Positions 25,900-34,435 of a stretch of DNA of 64,000 nt are shown piece after piece. Numbering within the stretch: position 1 is the first letter of the stretch; every line of letters starts with the position of its first letter. The stretch is taken from assembly GCA_902793635.1 (NCBI GenBank), contig CADBEA010000004.1, positions 1 to 64,000 of the forward strand. The letters run 5' to 3'. A program made the position numbers and the translations under genes. The notes under the pieces were generated by a model that was given only the letters and a program-made list of their open reading frames with translations, was not told the DNA's origin and made no database searches. The DNA is from an uncultured Erysipelotrichaceae bacterium (GTDB taxonomy: Bacteria; Bacillota_I; Bacilli_A; Erysipelotrichales; Erysipelotrichaceae).

Positions 25900-27717
25900 A
25901 TGACAGAGAGAACAAACGGTGCCAGACCAGGTCGGTCTGCCCGCTTCTCTCAGATTGCCGAACAGGAATATAATGAACACGCAATTAACCGAGCGACCGA
26001 TACGCTCGTTTATGCGATGGGCGGCCTGGGAGAAGTAGGAAAGAACATGTACTGCATCGAGCATGATGACGAGATCATCATTATCGACTGCGGTGTCAAG
26101 TTTCCGGAAGATGAACTGCTGGGAGTGGATTACGTCATTCCCGATTATTCATATCTGGTCAAGAACAAAGACAAGATCAAGGCACTGATCATAACCCATG
26201 GTCATGAAGACCATATCGGCGGCATTCCCTTTTTCCTGCAGTCCGTGCGGCTGAAGGAACTGTACGCGCCGCGTTTCGCCAAAGCATTGATTGAAAAGAA
26301 GCTGGAAGAACACCGTCTTTCCCGCTCCTGCAAGGTCATTGAAATAGATTCCGACAGTCGGGTACGCACGAAATACTTCAGCGTCGGCTTCGTCGATACC
26401 GTCCACTCGATTCCGGACTCCCTCGGTATTCTGGTCAACACACCGAACGGCCGTATCTTCGAGACCGGTGACTTCAAATTCGACCTGACACCGGTCGGCA
26501 CCAATTCTGACTACCAGAAGATGGCTTTCATGGGTCAGGCGGGAATCACACTGCTGATGAGTGATTCCACCAACTCCAGTGTTCCCGGTTCTTCCATTTC
26601 GGAAAGAAAAGTCGCGCTGGCCATCATGGAACAGATGAAGAAAACTCCGGGCCGTCTGCTCGTTTCGACATTTGCCTCAAACGTCCTGCGTCTGAATCAG
26701 ATCCTTGAAGCAGCCGTGTCCTGCGGCCGTAAGGTAGCCGTCTTCGGACGCTCCATGGAAAACGTATGCGAGATCGGCAAACGTCTCGGCGTTATCAAGA
26801 TTCCGGAAAGCAGCTTCATCAGCGGCAATGAGCTGAATACCCTGCCGCCGAACAGGATCTGCATTGTCTGCACCGGTTCCCAGGGTGAACCGATGGCGGC
26901 ACTGAGCAGGATCGCCAACGGCACGCATAAATTCATTCGCATCATTCCAGGTGACACGGTCCTCTTCTCCAGTAATCCGATTCCCGGCAACGGCGTATCA
27001 GTCGGCGGCGTCATCAACCAGCTGACCCGCGTCGGTGCCAATGTCGTCACCAATTCACCGCTTACATCCTTCCATACGACCGGCCATGCGCCGAAGGAAG
27101 AACAGCTGCTGATGCTGAACCTGATCCGGCCGAAATTCTTCATGCCGAATCATGGTGAATACAAGATGTTAGTCCAGCATTCCGCCACCGCCCAGGAAAC
27201 CGGCATTGCCGAGGATCACTGCCTGATCTGTTCCAACGGCGACATCGTCGTCATGCGCAACGAGGAATGCTTCATCGCCAACGAAAGAATTCAGACCGAT
27301 GCGATCTACGTCGACGGCAATGACACATCCGGTCTGTCTACCAACGTGATCAAGGACCGCAAGATCCTTGCTGAAAACGGTCTGGTGGCTGTCATCGTCA
27401 CCATCGACTCCCGTTACAACAAGATCCTGTGCCGGCCTTCCATCGTATCGCGCGGCTTTGTCTTCATCAAAGACTCCCAGACCCTTCTGAAAGAAGCGGA
27501 ACTGATCGTCTACGACGCCCTGAAGAAGACGATGCAGCAGAGAACCACCTTCGGTGAACTGAAAAACTGCATCCGTTCTTCTCTGGAGCCCTTCCTCTTC
27601 AAGAAGACGAACCGCAATCCGATCGTCATTCCGGTCATTCTGAACCAGAAAGCGGCGATTGCCGAGATTCAGTCAAAGACCGGCCAGCGTCCGACACGCC
27701 GGAAAACAGCAGAATAA
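25900..27717 (+). CDS. rnj: Ribonuclease J
   Basis: Metallo-beta-lactamase/beta-CASP ribonuclease with 5'-3' exonuclease and endonuclease activity in mRNA decay and rRNA maturation. About 605 residues. Zinc motif HGHEDHIGG near residue 90, GDFKFDLTP near 188, beta-CASP region with SDSTNSSVPGSS and FASNVLRLNQ, and the C-terminal oligomerisation domain (about 460-590). ATG at 25900 is chosen over the GTG at 25885 because GTGAGG, the likely ribosome site, would otherwise be inside the gene. A terminator follows. Confidence 0.96.
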   Translation: MTERTNGARPGRSARFSQIAEQEYNEHAINRATDTLVYAMGGLGEVGKNMYCIEHDDEIIIIDCGVKFPEDELLGVDYVIPDYSYLVKNKDKIKALIITHGHEDHIGGIPFFLQSVRLKELYAPRFAKALIEKKLEEHRLSRSCKVIEIDSDSRVRTKYFSVGFVDTVHSIPDSLGILVNTPNGRIFETGDFKFDLTPVGTNSDYQKMAFMGQAGITLLMSDSTNSSVPGSSISERKVALAIMEQMKKTPGRLLVSTFASNVLRLNQILEAAVSCGRKVAVFGRSMENVCEIGKRLGVIKIPESSFISGNELNTLPPNRICIVCTGSQGEPMAALSRIANGTHKFIRIIPGDTVLFSSNPIPGNGVSVGGVINQLTRVGANVVTNSPLTSFHTTGHAPKEEQLLMLNLIRPKFFMPNHGEYKMLVQHSATAQETGIAEDHCLICSNGDIVVMRNEECFIANERIQTDAIYVDGNDTSGLSTNVIKDRKILAENGLVAVIVTIDSRYNKILCRPSIVSRGFVFIKDSQTLLKEAELIVYDALKKTMQQRTTFGELKNCIRSSLEPFLFKKTNRNPIVIPVILNQKAAIAEIQSKTGQRPTRRKTAE

Positions 27718-27732
27718 ACACATACGATAAAA

Positions 27733-27766
27733 GGCAGTGCCGCTCATCGGCGGTACTGCCTATTTT
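27733..27766 (+). terminator. Terminator of rnj, its T-tract shared with the IS target duplication
   Basis: GGCAGTGCCGC-N6-GCGGTACTGCC followed by TATTTT. The last eight bases CCTATTTT are the target copied on insertion of the adjacent element. Confidence 0.85.
27759..27766. repeat. Left copy of the 8-bp target-site duplication CCTATTTT
   Basis: Identical to 29454-29461 on the other side of the element. Confidence 0.85.
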
Positions 27767-27790
27767 AGGACCATAAACAACTTTGTTGTA

Positions 27791-27890
27791 TGGATGACCT
27801 GTAAACAGTTTGTGTTTATAGGGTGGCTGTCAAACTTGTGTTGACAGTCTTTTATTATTGTGTGGATGACCTATAAACGTTGTGTGTTTC
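27791..27890 (+). repeat. Left-end subterminal repeats of the IS
   Basis: Three related motifs: CTGTAAACAGTTTGTGTT (27799), CTGTCAAACTTGTGTTGAC (27828) and CTATAAACGTTGTGTGTT (27871). The first and third are preceded by TGGATGAC. The middle one also forms a CTGTCAA/TTGACAG hairpin followed by T-rich sequence. Confidence 0.65.
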
Positions 27891-27958
27891 AACCCAGAAA
27901 AAAAACTCCTGTCTTACAATGGTTCTACCACAAGCCACTGAAGAAAGGAGCGACTTAA

Positions 27959-29257
27959 TTGTCTATAGAAAAGTTTATCACGGATACACTCAATATCGAT
28001 CCTAATACGATCGATTCCATTGAATCTATTCGTTCTACTGATGAGTCAGTAGCTGTTCGTATCAAGCTAAAACCTGATCCTGATCCCAAATGCCCTTACT
28101 GCGGCACTCAATTGGTCTGTAATGGTTTTTACAACAAGAAGCTCATTCATTCTATTCTCATCAACAGGCCTTGTACTGTCTTCTTCGCCAGGAGGAGATA
28201 TATCTGCCGGCATTGTGAATGCACTTTTTCTGAGTCGAACCGTTTTGCCGGCAAAGGAGAAAATGTGACTTATGAGACAAAGATCAATGTTTTAAAAGAT
28301 CTTAAAGAGCCGTCAATGACTTATACATCAACAGCACGCAGAAACAACCTCTCTACCACTAAAGTGCTGCAGATCTTTGACAAGCATGTCTCCATCTCCA
28401 GGAAACCTTTGCCGGAAGTTCTGGCGATCGATGAGCACTACTTCCCGGCATCCGATTTCGATTCACTTTATATATGTGTCCTCATGGATTTCAAAGATGG
28501 CACGATCATTGATATCCTTCCTGACAGGAAGAAAGATTATCTGATCTCCTACTTCGGGAATATCAGAAACGAAACCTTGAACAAGAAGAATGGTAGAAGT
28601 GAATTGTCTAATGTCAAATATGTCTCTATCGATCTATATGACACGTACAAAGACATTGCCCGGACATATTTCAGAAAAGCCATTATCTGTGCAGACAGCT
28701 TCCATGTCATAGAACATCTTACTAAAGGTTTTCGTGCCGTCCGTCTGCGCTGCCGCAGAAACACACAGGACGAAGACTTACAATACCTCCTGACCAAATT
28801 CAAATACATATTTGATCATGATCACTTTCTTGATAATGAGCCTAAATACAACAAACGCTTTAAAAGATACATGAATTACAGAGACATGATGAATATCCTG
28901 TTTGAGCGCTTTCCCGATTTAAAGAAAGCATATTATCTGAAAGAATCATATCTCCTCTTCAATGAGACCTGTACTCTGAAAGATGCACCGGAAAGACTGG
29001 CTGATCAGATCGGTGCCTTTGCGGACTCCGGCATCGATGAATACATTGAGTTCTATAACCTGCTTATCAACTGGTCCCAGGAAATCATCAACTCATTCAC
29101 AGTTGTTTACTCCCGTCGCATAAACAACAGTTACATCGAATCCAGAAACAGGCAGATAGAGAGCCTTTTCTTTAACGCCAATGGATTTACAAATTTCCAC
29201 AGGACCCGCACCAGGATCCTGTACTGCCTCAACAAGAAAGACACCTACAAAATCTGA
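27959..29257 (+). CDS. ISL3-family transposase
   Basis: 432 residues. An N-terminal zinc finger (CPYCGTQL at about 43-50 and CRHCECTF at about 82-89) is followed by a helix-turn-helix-like region. The DDE domain begins with VLAIDEHYF near residue 157; the second Asp lies in ICADSFHVIEHL near 243 and the C-terminal Glu in NNSYIESRNRQIE near 400. The start is TTG with AAAGGAG eight bases upstream. Full length, so the element could be active. Codon use is more A+T-rich than the host genes around it. Confidence 0.93.
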   Translation: MSIEKFITDTLNIDPNTIDSIESIRSTDESVAVRIKLKPDPDPKCPYCGTQLVCNGFYNKKLIHSILINRPCTVFFARRRYICRHCECTFSESNRFAGKGENVTYETKINVLKDLKEPSMTYTSTARRNNLSTTKVLQIFDKHVSISRKPLPEVLAIDEHYFPASDFDSLYICVLMDFKDGTIIDILPDRKKDYLISYFGNIRNETLNKKNGRSELSNVKYVSIDLYDTYKDIARTYFRKAIICADSFHVIEHLTKGFRAVRLRCRRNTQDEDLQYLLTKFKYIFDHDHFLDNEPKYNKRFKRYMNYRDMMNILFERFPDLKKAYYLKESYLLFNETCTLKDAPERLADQIGAFADSGIDEYIEFYNLLINWSQEIINSFTVVYSRRINNSYIESRNRQIESLFFNANGFTNFHRTRTRILYCLNKKDTYKI

Positions 29258-29268
29258 ATAATACAAAA

Positions 29269-29326
29269 GACCAGTGGCTGGGTACAGAAGGCGCGTTTAG
29301 CGCTTTTTCTGTTTCAACCACTGGTC
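29269..29326. terminator. Long hairpin after the transposase gene
   Basis: GACCAGTGG / CCACTGGTC form the outer stem, with inner ACAGAA...TTCTGT and CGC...GCG pairing, 11 bases after the transposase stop. It probably terminates or insulates transcription through the element. Confidence 0.65.
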
Positions 29327-29363
29327 CATTTGGTTCCTAAATAAACATTTCGTTTAGAGTCTG

Positions 29364-29434
29364 TCAACACTATGTTTACAGCACATCAACATATTGTGTA
29401 CAGGTCGATCAACACAGTGTTTACAGCTCATCCA
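29364..29434 (-). repeat. Right-end subterminal repeats of the IS
   Basis: Three direct copies at about 22-23 base spacing (29364, 29386, 29409) of TCAACA-N3-TGT-TACAG. Read on the minus strand they match the left-end CTGTAAACA motif; the outermost also carries TGGATGA. Confidence 0.65.
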
Positions 29435-29453
29435 CACGTTTTTTTACGAACCC

Positions 29454-29461
29454 CCTATTTT
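29454..29461. repeat. Right copy of the 8-bp target-site duplication CCTATTTT
   Basis: Identical to 27759-27766. Confidence 0.85.
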
Positions 29462-29487
29462 GATTGTATTTCGGACGTTAAAGATTG

Positions 29488-29523
29488 ATTGTCTCCGGAA
29501 ACATTGTTTTTAACAGAGACAAT
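29488..29523 (-). terminator. Hairpin after the intact double-glycine zinc-ribbon gene
   Basis: ATTGTCTC / GAGACAAT outer stem with a 20-base interior, nine bases after the stop codon. Only a short T-run (CTTT) follows, so termination may be weak. Confidence 0.5.
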
Positions 29524-29531
29524 ACCGGCTC

Positions 29532-29840
29532 TCAGAATACTGCCGGGAACATTTCATCCTGGAACTCGCCCATTTTATCGACAAGACACATCTGCTGCTG
29601 TTCCGGGAACAGGGCGACAAAAGCGCCGCAGTTGGAACAGATCATATGGTCTACAGCAACCTTTCTTCCGTCAGAGTAGCCTTCCCATATATGACCTACC
29701 GAGTTCAGCGTGCCGGTCGCATGGCATGCCGGGCATTCCAGATTAGCATTGATTATTCTTATTTCGTATTCTGTATCGAATGTGAAAGCTCCGCCGGTTA
29801 CTTTTTCAATATCTTTCATTGTCAGTTTTTTTTCTTCCAT
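29532..29840 (-). CDS. Double-glycine-leader zinc-ribbon protein, intact
   Basis: 102 residues from the ATG at 29840, chosen because AAGGT lies seven bases upstream; ATG 29855 is in frame and sits just after a TATAAT box. The leader is KKLTMKDIEKVTGG, cut expected after Gly17. The core has CPAC near 36-39 and CSNC near 68-71, a zinc-ribbon pattern, with the conserved link WEGYSDGRKVAVD. It then ends in an acidic tail (GEFQDEMFP). It aligns along its whole length with the interrupted gene at 11478-11795, including the part behind that gene's stop. Role unknown: could be an exported peptide or an intracellular zinc protein with a leader-like N-terminus. Confidence 0.75.
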   Translation of the reverse strand: MEEKKLTMKDIEKVTGGAFTFDTEYEIRIINANLECPACHATGTLNSVGHIWEGYSDGRKVAVDHMICSNCGAFVALFPEQQQMCLVDKMGEFQDEMFPAVF

Positions 29841-29863
29841 TTTTCTTACCTTCATGACAGATC

Positions 29864-29890
29864 ATTATAACTGTATACAGTGTTGTTCAA
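29864..29890 (-). promoter_or_regulatory. Promoter of the intact zinc-ribbon gene with a palindrome
   Basis: TATAAT (29864-29869) and TTGAAC (29885-29890) with a short 15-base spacer containing the perfect palindrome ACTGTATACAGT (29870-29881). The short spacer and palindrome suggest activator or repressor control. Confidence 0.5.
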
Positions 29891-30009
29891 TCAGATGATA
29901 TAGCATCATGCGCCGGAATGCTGCATGGCATTTTGTTTTTCTGGAGCAGCACATAATACATAACCGCAGATTCTTTTTCAAGATATATTTTTATATTTGC
30001 AGAATAAAT

Positions 30010-30639
30010 TCATTCCTGTACCGGCTTAAGTGTCACGACACGGTTCTTTTCTTCACCGGTAAACGTCACTTCGCTGTCCGGCAGCTGTTCCATATCCGGA
30101 AATTCTTTTCTGACGTCGTCAATATGTGACAGCACGTCATAACCGAAGGTGTCGGTCCTGTAATGCATCAGAACAGTGAGTTTCGGATGCAGACGGCGGA
30201 CAATGGCAGCCGCCTGGGCGGCATCGATCGTATAGAAGCCGCCAACCGGAATCAGGACGACATCCGCACCTTTCAGCTGTCCGTATTCATCATCACTCGG
30301 CAGCCGGCCGATGTCCCCGAAATGAATGACTTTCGCACCATGGACATCCAGGATCGTAATGTCGCTGAAGCCGCGTTTCGCACCGCCGCAGTCATCATGG
30401 GGAACACTCAGAAATACTGCATTGAACGGATCCGACAGTGTCGCGGTCTCGCTGATCAGATCCCGGGCGTTATGATCGCTGTGCGAATGCGAACAGTAAA
30501 CTTTTGATGCTGAAATTCCTTCCGGAAGTTTCAGTCCCGGAACACTCCCGTTGGCATAAGGATCAAACAGAACGCTTTCACTGCCGCAGGTGACTTTATA
30601 GCAGGCATGTCCGTAGGAAGTGATGACAACAGGTTTCAT
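30010..30639 (-). CDS. Metallo-beta-lactamase-fold metal-dependent hydrolase, UlaG-like
   Basis: 209 residues. The zinc motif HSHSDH (HxHxDH) lies in VYCSHSHSDHNARDL near 48-62, with further ligands in IHFGDIGRLP near 132 and VLMHYRTD near 177. The layout fits the UlaG/YtkL-like single-domain hydrolases that act on small molecules or remain uncharacterised. The ribosome site is AGGAGG. It is separated from pfkA by a terminator, so it is likely monocistronic. Substrate unknown. Confidence 0.88.
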   Translation of the reverse strand: MKPVVITSYGHACYKVTCGSESVLFDPYANGSVPGLKLPEGISASKVYCSHSHSDHNARDLISETATLSDPFNAVFLSVPHDDCGGAKRGFSDITILDVHGAKVIHFGDIGRLPSDDEYGQLKGADVVLIPVGGFYTIDAAQAAAIVRRLHPKLTVLMHYRTDTFGYDVLSHIDDVRKEFPDMEQLPDSEVTFTGEEKNRVVTLKPVQE

Positions 30640-30655
30640 TCTCTTTCCTCCTTCA

Positions 30656-30685
30656 AAAAGGAGAAAGAATTCTCTTTCCCTTTTT
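30656..30685. terminator. Symmetric terminator between pfkA and the hydrolase gene
   Basis: AAAAAGG-GAAAGA / TCTTTC-CTTTTT near-palindrome around GAATTC with A- and T-runs on both sides, so it can work for leftward transcription from pfkA. Confidence 0.7.
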
Positions 30686-30713
30686 GGCTGATTTGTTTCA
30701 ATAATACGGATTC

Positions 30714-31676
30714 TTAAACCAGACGGTCGAACAGACGGTAAAGATGCTTGCGGCTCTTACGCGGTCTCTCGAGAGCTTCCTGGATCGGCATGGATGTGAT
30801 TTCATTTTCAATGATACCGACACAGTGGCCGCCGATACCTTCCATCAGCAGGTCGACTGCCTTTTCACCCATACGGCTGGCAAGCATACGGTCGGTGGCA
30901 GTTGGCGTGCCGCCTCTCTGAATATGACCGAGAACGGTTGCTCTGCCGCTGAAGTTTGTATTCAGGGATACCTTCTTGGCCAGTGCGTTGACATCACAGA
31001 TCTTTTCGGAAATGATGACCAGAGCGTGATTCTTGCGTACGGCATCCGACAGATAACGAAGTCTTTCCAGTGTTTCGAGTTCGTTATAGCCTGTCTCCGG
31101 GGAAATAACCATTTCAGCACCGCAGGAAATCGCGGTATACAGAGCCAGGTCGCCGCAGCGGTTACCCATAACTTCTACCAGTGAGCAGCGGTGATGGGAA
31201 CTGGAAGTATCTCTCAGTTTATCGACATTCTCCACGCAGGTACGCAGGGCGGTATCGAAACCGATCGTGAAGTCGGTACCCGGAATATCATTATCAATTG
31301 TTCCAGGCAGACCGATGCAGTTGATTCCCTTGTTGGTAAGAGCCAGAGCGCCGCGGTAGGAACCGTCGCCGCCGACGACAACAAGAGCTTCAATGCCCTC
31401 ACGTCTCATGTTCTTGATACATTCATCCTGAATCGCTTCTTCACGGAATTCCGGCAGACGGGCCGAACCGAGTTTGGTTCCGCCGCGGTCCTGAATATCC
31501 GATACGGAAGAACGATCCATGACCTCAAATGTGCCTTCCAGAAGTCCGCGGTAGCCGTTCTTGACACCCACGACTTCGACACCGTTGTTCAAAGCGATTC
31601 TTGTGACAGCACGAATTGCGGAATTCATGCCCGGCGCATCGCCGCCTGAAGTTAAAACACCAATCTTTCTGACCAT
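30714..31676 (-). CDS. pfkA: ATP-dependent 6-phosphofructokinase
   Basis: Phosphorylates fructose 6-phosphate, the committed step of glycolysis. 320 residues from the ATG at 31676, which has GGAGG seven bases upstream; the frame stays open to 31769, but that part overlaps the end of dnaI. KIGVLTSGGDAPGMNSAIRA at the N-terminus, ATP-binding GGDGSYRGA near 103, catalytic PGTIDNDIPGTD near 124 and MGNRCGDLALY near 170. Bacterial PfkA length and motifs are normal. It lies 44 bases after dnaI, an uncommon neighbour, and may be read with the replication genes. Confidence 0.96.
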   Translation of the reverse strand: MVRKIGVLTSGGDAPGMNSAIRAVTRIALNNGVEVVGVKNGYRGLLEGTFEVMDRSSVSDIQDRGGTKLGSARLPEFREEAIQDECIKNMRREGIEALVVVGGDGSYRGALALTNKGINCIGLPGTIDNDIPGTDFTIGFDTALRTCVENVDKLRDTSSSHHRCSLVEVMGNRCGDLALYTAISCGAEMVISPETGYNELETLERLRYLSDAVRKNHALVIISEKICDVNALAKKVSLNTNFSGRATVLGHIQRGGTPTATDRMLASRMGEKAVDLLMEGIGGHCVGIIENEITSMPIQEALERPRKSRKHLYRLFDRLV

Positions 31677-31720
31677 TTTTTTCCTCCGGACCATGTCAGT
31701 CTCCAACATCGTCAATTGTT

Positions 31721-32629
31721 TTAAAGCGGCTTCCGGCGGTCTCTGCCAGTCAGCGCGGCAACTTTGCACATATGCCGGATCCGCTCAATAATACGTTCTG
31801 CTTTCAGCACATCCTCGCGGTTTTTCGAAGCGAATGTAAAGTGCTGCTGCAGACTTGCCAGATCACAGTTGGATGTGAACCATGTGGCAAGACCTTCTTC
31901 ATAGCGATGATTCAGAAGTGTCATCAGGATCGTATCACGGTTAAACTCCGTGCAGCTCTCCGCGCCGATATCGTCAATGACGATAAAATCGGCATACATC
32001 AGCCTCTTCAGTTCTGTCCGGTACTCATCGGTGCGCAGCAGCGAAGCCATCCGCTGGGTAAAAGCAGGATAATGAATAAAAGCAACTTTTTCTCCGCGGG
32101 AAGCATGTTCGTTGCATGCGCATGCGGCAAGATATGTCTTGCCCGAGCCAAGCGTTCCGTACAGATACAGACCTTCTGAATGATGGGAAGCCTCAATTGC
32201 TTCCTGCAATACCTTTAAATATTCCTTACTCTCATTATCCGCCAAAATCTGTTTAAATGAAACAGTTTTTAACGGTTTTGGCAGATCAGATACAAGATAA
32301 TTTTCCAGATGCTTTTCCTTCTGCAGTTTCTGCCGCATATAAACGCACGGCATCAGCACATTCTGCAGCAGTCCGTCATAGACAAGGGCCTGATAATACC
32401 CTTCTTTATTCTGACCGCACCGCGAAAGACCCTGACAGCCGACACACGGCGCGTACTGTTTCCGCCAGTCGTCGATCTTCCAGGGTGAGATCTCAAGATA
32501 TTTCTCAGGAATGGCGGATGTGCGGAACAGCTTCATGACGACTTCGTCATTCCTCAGTTCCTTTTTCAGTTCTTCCGTATCCCTGATCTGTTTTTCCGTC
32601 TGTCTGACAGTAAAATCCGCTTTTTGCAT
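31721..32629 (-). CDS. dnaI: Primosomal helicase loader DnaI
   Basis: 302 residues. N-terminal region with a zinc-binding cysteine set (CVGCQGLSRC near 67-76) and then an AAA+ ATPase with Walker A YGTLGSGKT near 160 and Walker B FIVIDDIGAES near 220. In Bacillus DnaI loads the replicative helicase during initiation and restart, working with DnaB and DnaD. It follows dnaB after one base. The last Arg-rich residues overlap no other gene. Confidence 0.92.
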   Translation of the reverse strand: MQKADFTVRQTEKQIRDTEELKKELRNDEVVMKLFRTSAIPEKYLEISPWKIDDWRKQYAPCVGCQGLSRCGQNKEGYYQALVYDGLLQNVLMPCVYMRQKLQKEKHLENYLVSDLPKPLKTVSFKQILADNESKEYLKVLQEAIEASHHSEGLYLYGTLGSGKTYLAACACNEHASRGEKVAFIHYPAFTQRMASLLRTDEYRTELKRLMYADFIVIDDIGAESCTEFNRDTILMTLLNHRYEEGLATWFTSNCDLASLQQHFTFASKNREDVLKAERIIERIRHMCKVAALTGRDRRKPL

Positions 32630-32630
32630 A

Positions 32631-33824
32631 TCAGTCCTTCATCTTTGCCTGCAGTTCCCTGATTCTTTCGATATCTTCCCTGCTGGCTTTTGTCTCTTCC
32701 GGCAGTTCGTCATGCATCTGCTGCACGATATACTCCGGTGCGTCTATGCGGACACGTCCGCCTCTGCCGCCGCTGTACTGCGGCCGCTTTTTCGCCTGCA
32801 TCAATGCCTGTTCCCGGGTATCGATGCCGTTTCTGGCCCATTCACCGGCCACCATTTCCACAAAGCGGCTGTTCAGCCGGTTGTCGGAAACGTTGAGTAT
32901 ATATTCGATCATGATGTTGATGACTTCGTTGCTGAAGTGCATGTCCAGTGCGAGATGATCGAGGATACGCCGATCGCTCAGGGTCACCGCCCTGCCGTTC
33001 TGTTTTGACTGCAGGAAGGAAACCGGCGGCAGACTGTAGACATCCTTTCCGCCGGTGACATCCGGCGTGCTCTTTTCCGCCAGGATCCTGAGCCTGTCTC
33101 CGTCAAACGTCATCGTATTCAGATTGACACATTTGCGGACAAGGATTCGCATTCGATCAACAGACAACCCATGCACCGTCGCCAGTTTGCCGATCAGCCT
33201 CAGATTTTCCTCGGTCCGCAGTTCGATGGGAAACACCAGGTCGCTGGTGGAAGCGATGAAACGTTCATAATCAAAGACGATCGTCGAGTCATCGATGGCG
33301 AAGCGGTAACGCGGCTGAATGGTCGTGAAGGCCGAGGGCTGATTTGCTTCCTCGGAACTGTAACGCACCATGCGGGTAATGTCCTGATACCCCTGGGTGC
33401 TGATACCGTTATCCTTCAGATTGGCCACGGTCGTTTCCAGATTTTTCTGACCGAGGACTTTCTGAAGACGGTTCATATATACACCCGACTGCATGAACGC
33501 TCCGGCATTCATCGGTGTGTTGAGATGGTATATATAAGCATCGCGGTTTTCGCCCTTGCGGCAGTAAACCCGCAGCAGCATATATTCTTCCAGTTTTGCA
33601 CAGGCCCGATCAAACACATCCGGTCCGAATCCGCATAAAGCGAACAGCCGGCTGTGGCTTTCCAGGGTATGCTGGCGCAGACCTTCCGCCGCCATCGTCA
33701 GAAACAGACTGCAGGCTTCCGGACCGGTCAGCGGCTGGTACAGCTGCATCAGTGACAGAAGGATCTCTTCACTGATACCGCCGCTGTATTCGATACGGTA
33801 TGTATCACGTGTTCTGACTTCCAT
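32631..33824 (-). CDS. dnaB: Replication initiation and membrane attachment protein DnaB (Bacillus type)
   Basis: 397 residues from ATG 33824, six bases after AAGGAGG; the preceding GTG is too close. The protein has a winged-helix-like N-terminal half beginning YRIEYSGGISEEILLSL and a C-terminal DnaB/DnaD-type helical domain (about 285-350) with FSNEVINIMIEYIL and WARNGIDT. This is the helicase co-loader of low-G+C Gram-positives, not the E. coli helicase of the same name. Located between coaE (23-base overlap) and dnaI. Confidence 0.9.
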   Translation of the reverse strand: MEVRTRDTYRIEYSGGISEEILLSLMQLYQPLTGPEACSLFLTMAAEGLRQHTLESHSRLFALCGFGPDVFDRACAKLEEYMLLRVYCRKGENRDAYIYHLNTPMNAGAFMQSGVYMNRLQKVLGQKNLETTVANLKDNGISTQGYQDITRMVRYSSEEANQPSAFTTIQPRYRFAIDDSTIVFDYERFIASTSDLVFPIELRTEENLRLIGKLATVHGLSVDRMRILVRKCVNLNTMTFDGDRLRILAEKSTPDVTGGKDVYSLPPVSFLQSKQNGRAVTLSDRRILDHLALDMHFSNEVINIMIEYILNVSDNRLNSRFVEMVAGEWARNGIDTREQALMQAKKRPQYSGGRGGRVRIDAPEYIVQQMHDELPEETKASREDIERIRELQAKMKD

Positions 33825-34419
33825 CACGCGCCTCCTTCCGCAGTTCCCTCATCCACCGGTTGATCGTCTGATCCAGAGCCTGCAGATCAGAACTGTTATC
33901 GAATACGATATCCGCTTTTGTTTTCTGAATTTCCGGATCGATCTGACTTTCATAGCGGGCAATCGCTTCTTCCCGGCTGTAGTCACGGTATTCCATCAAT
34001 CTCTGTATGGCTGTTTCCTTATTGCAATAGACCAGAATGATCTGATCAAAATCTTCTTCCCAGCCGGCTTCAAACAGCAGCGGCACTTCCGCGCAGGCTG
34101 CCATATCTTCGGCATGCCGTTCGAAGAATTTGTGCATGCCTTCCCGGACATAGGGATGGATCACGGCATTGACCGCAAGACGCTTTTCTTCTTCATTAAA
34201 AATGATATCCGCCATTCTGGCCGGGACTATATCCCCGTTCTCGTCAAGAACGTCACTGCCGATAATGGCAATGATTTTTTCCTGGCATGGATTGCCTCTG
34301 TGCAGCGCCATCTTGGCATAGTTATCACTGTTGAAAACCGCCAGTCCCCTTCTTCTCAGAAGGATCGAGACGGTGGTTTTACCGGATGCGATCGTGCCTG
34401 TAATACCAATTCTTTTCAT
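33805..34419 (-). CDS. coaE: Dephospho-CoA kinase
   Basis: Last step of coenzyme A synthesis. 204 residues, usual length. P-loop GITGTIASGKTTVS at the N-terminus, the VIHPYVRE segment near 82 and PLLFEAGWEEDFDQIILVY near 110. The family normally shows D-x-P-LLFE; here AEVPLLFEAG lacks the Asp. It sits 16 bases after mutM, as in the polA-mutM-coaE order common in Bacillota. Confidence 0.95.
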   Translation of the reverse strand: MKRIGITGTIASGKTTVSILLRRRGLAVFNSDNYAKMALHRGNPCQEKIIAIIGSDVLDENGDIVPARMADIIFNEEEKRLAVNAVIHPYVREGMHKFFERHAEDMAACAEVPLLFEAGWEEDFDQIILVYCNKETAIQRLMEYRDYSREEAIARYESQIDPEIQKTKADIVFDNSSDLQALDQTINRWMRELRKEARDGSQNT

Positions 34420-34435
34420 AGCTACCTTTATTTGT

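Larger units (their letters stand above)
27767..29453 (+). mobile_element. ISL3-family insertion sequence, complete, about 1.69 kb
   Basis: Bounded by an exact CCTATTTT duplication; 8-bp duplications are usual for ISL3. The outer ends are imperfect inverted repeats: AGGACCATAAACAAC on the left against GGGTTCGTAAAAAAA read inwards from the right, 9 of the first 14 positions equal. It carries one transposase gene and no passenger. Both ends contain three copies of a CTGTAAACA-type motif, probably transposase binding sites. The element landed directly behind the rnj terminator, so no gene was broken. The intact ends and duplication suggest a recent insertion. Confidence 0.88.

Noticed and set aside
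29341-29440. Spaced repeats near the right end of the IS as a possible CRISPR or origin iteron array
   Set aside because: Only three copies, mirrored at the other end of the same element, so they belong to the IS ends.
31677-31769. Upstream extension of pfkA
   Set aside because: It overlaps the end of dnaI, and ATG 31676 has GGAGG and the normal PfkA N-terminus.
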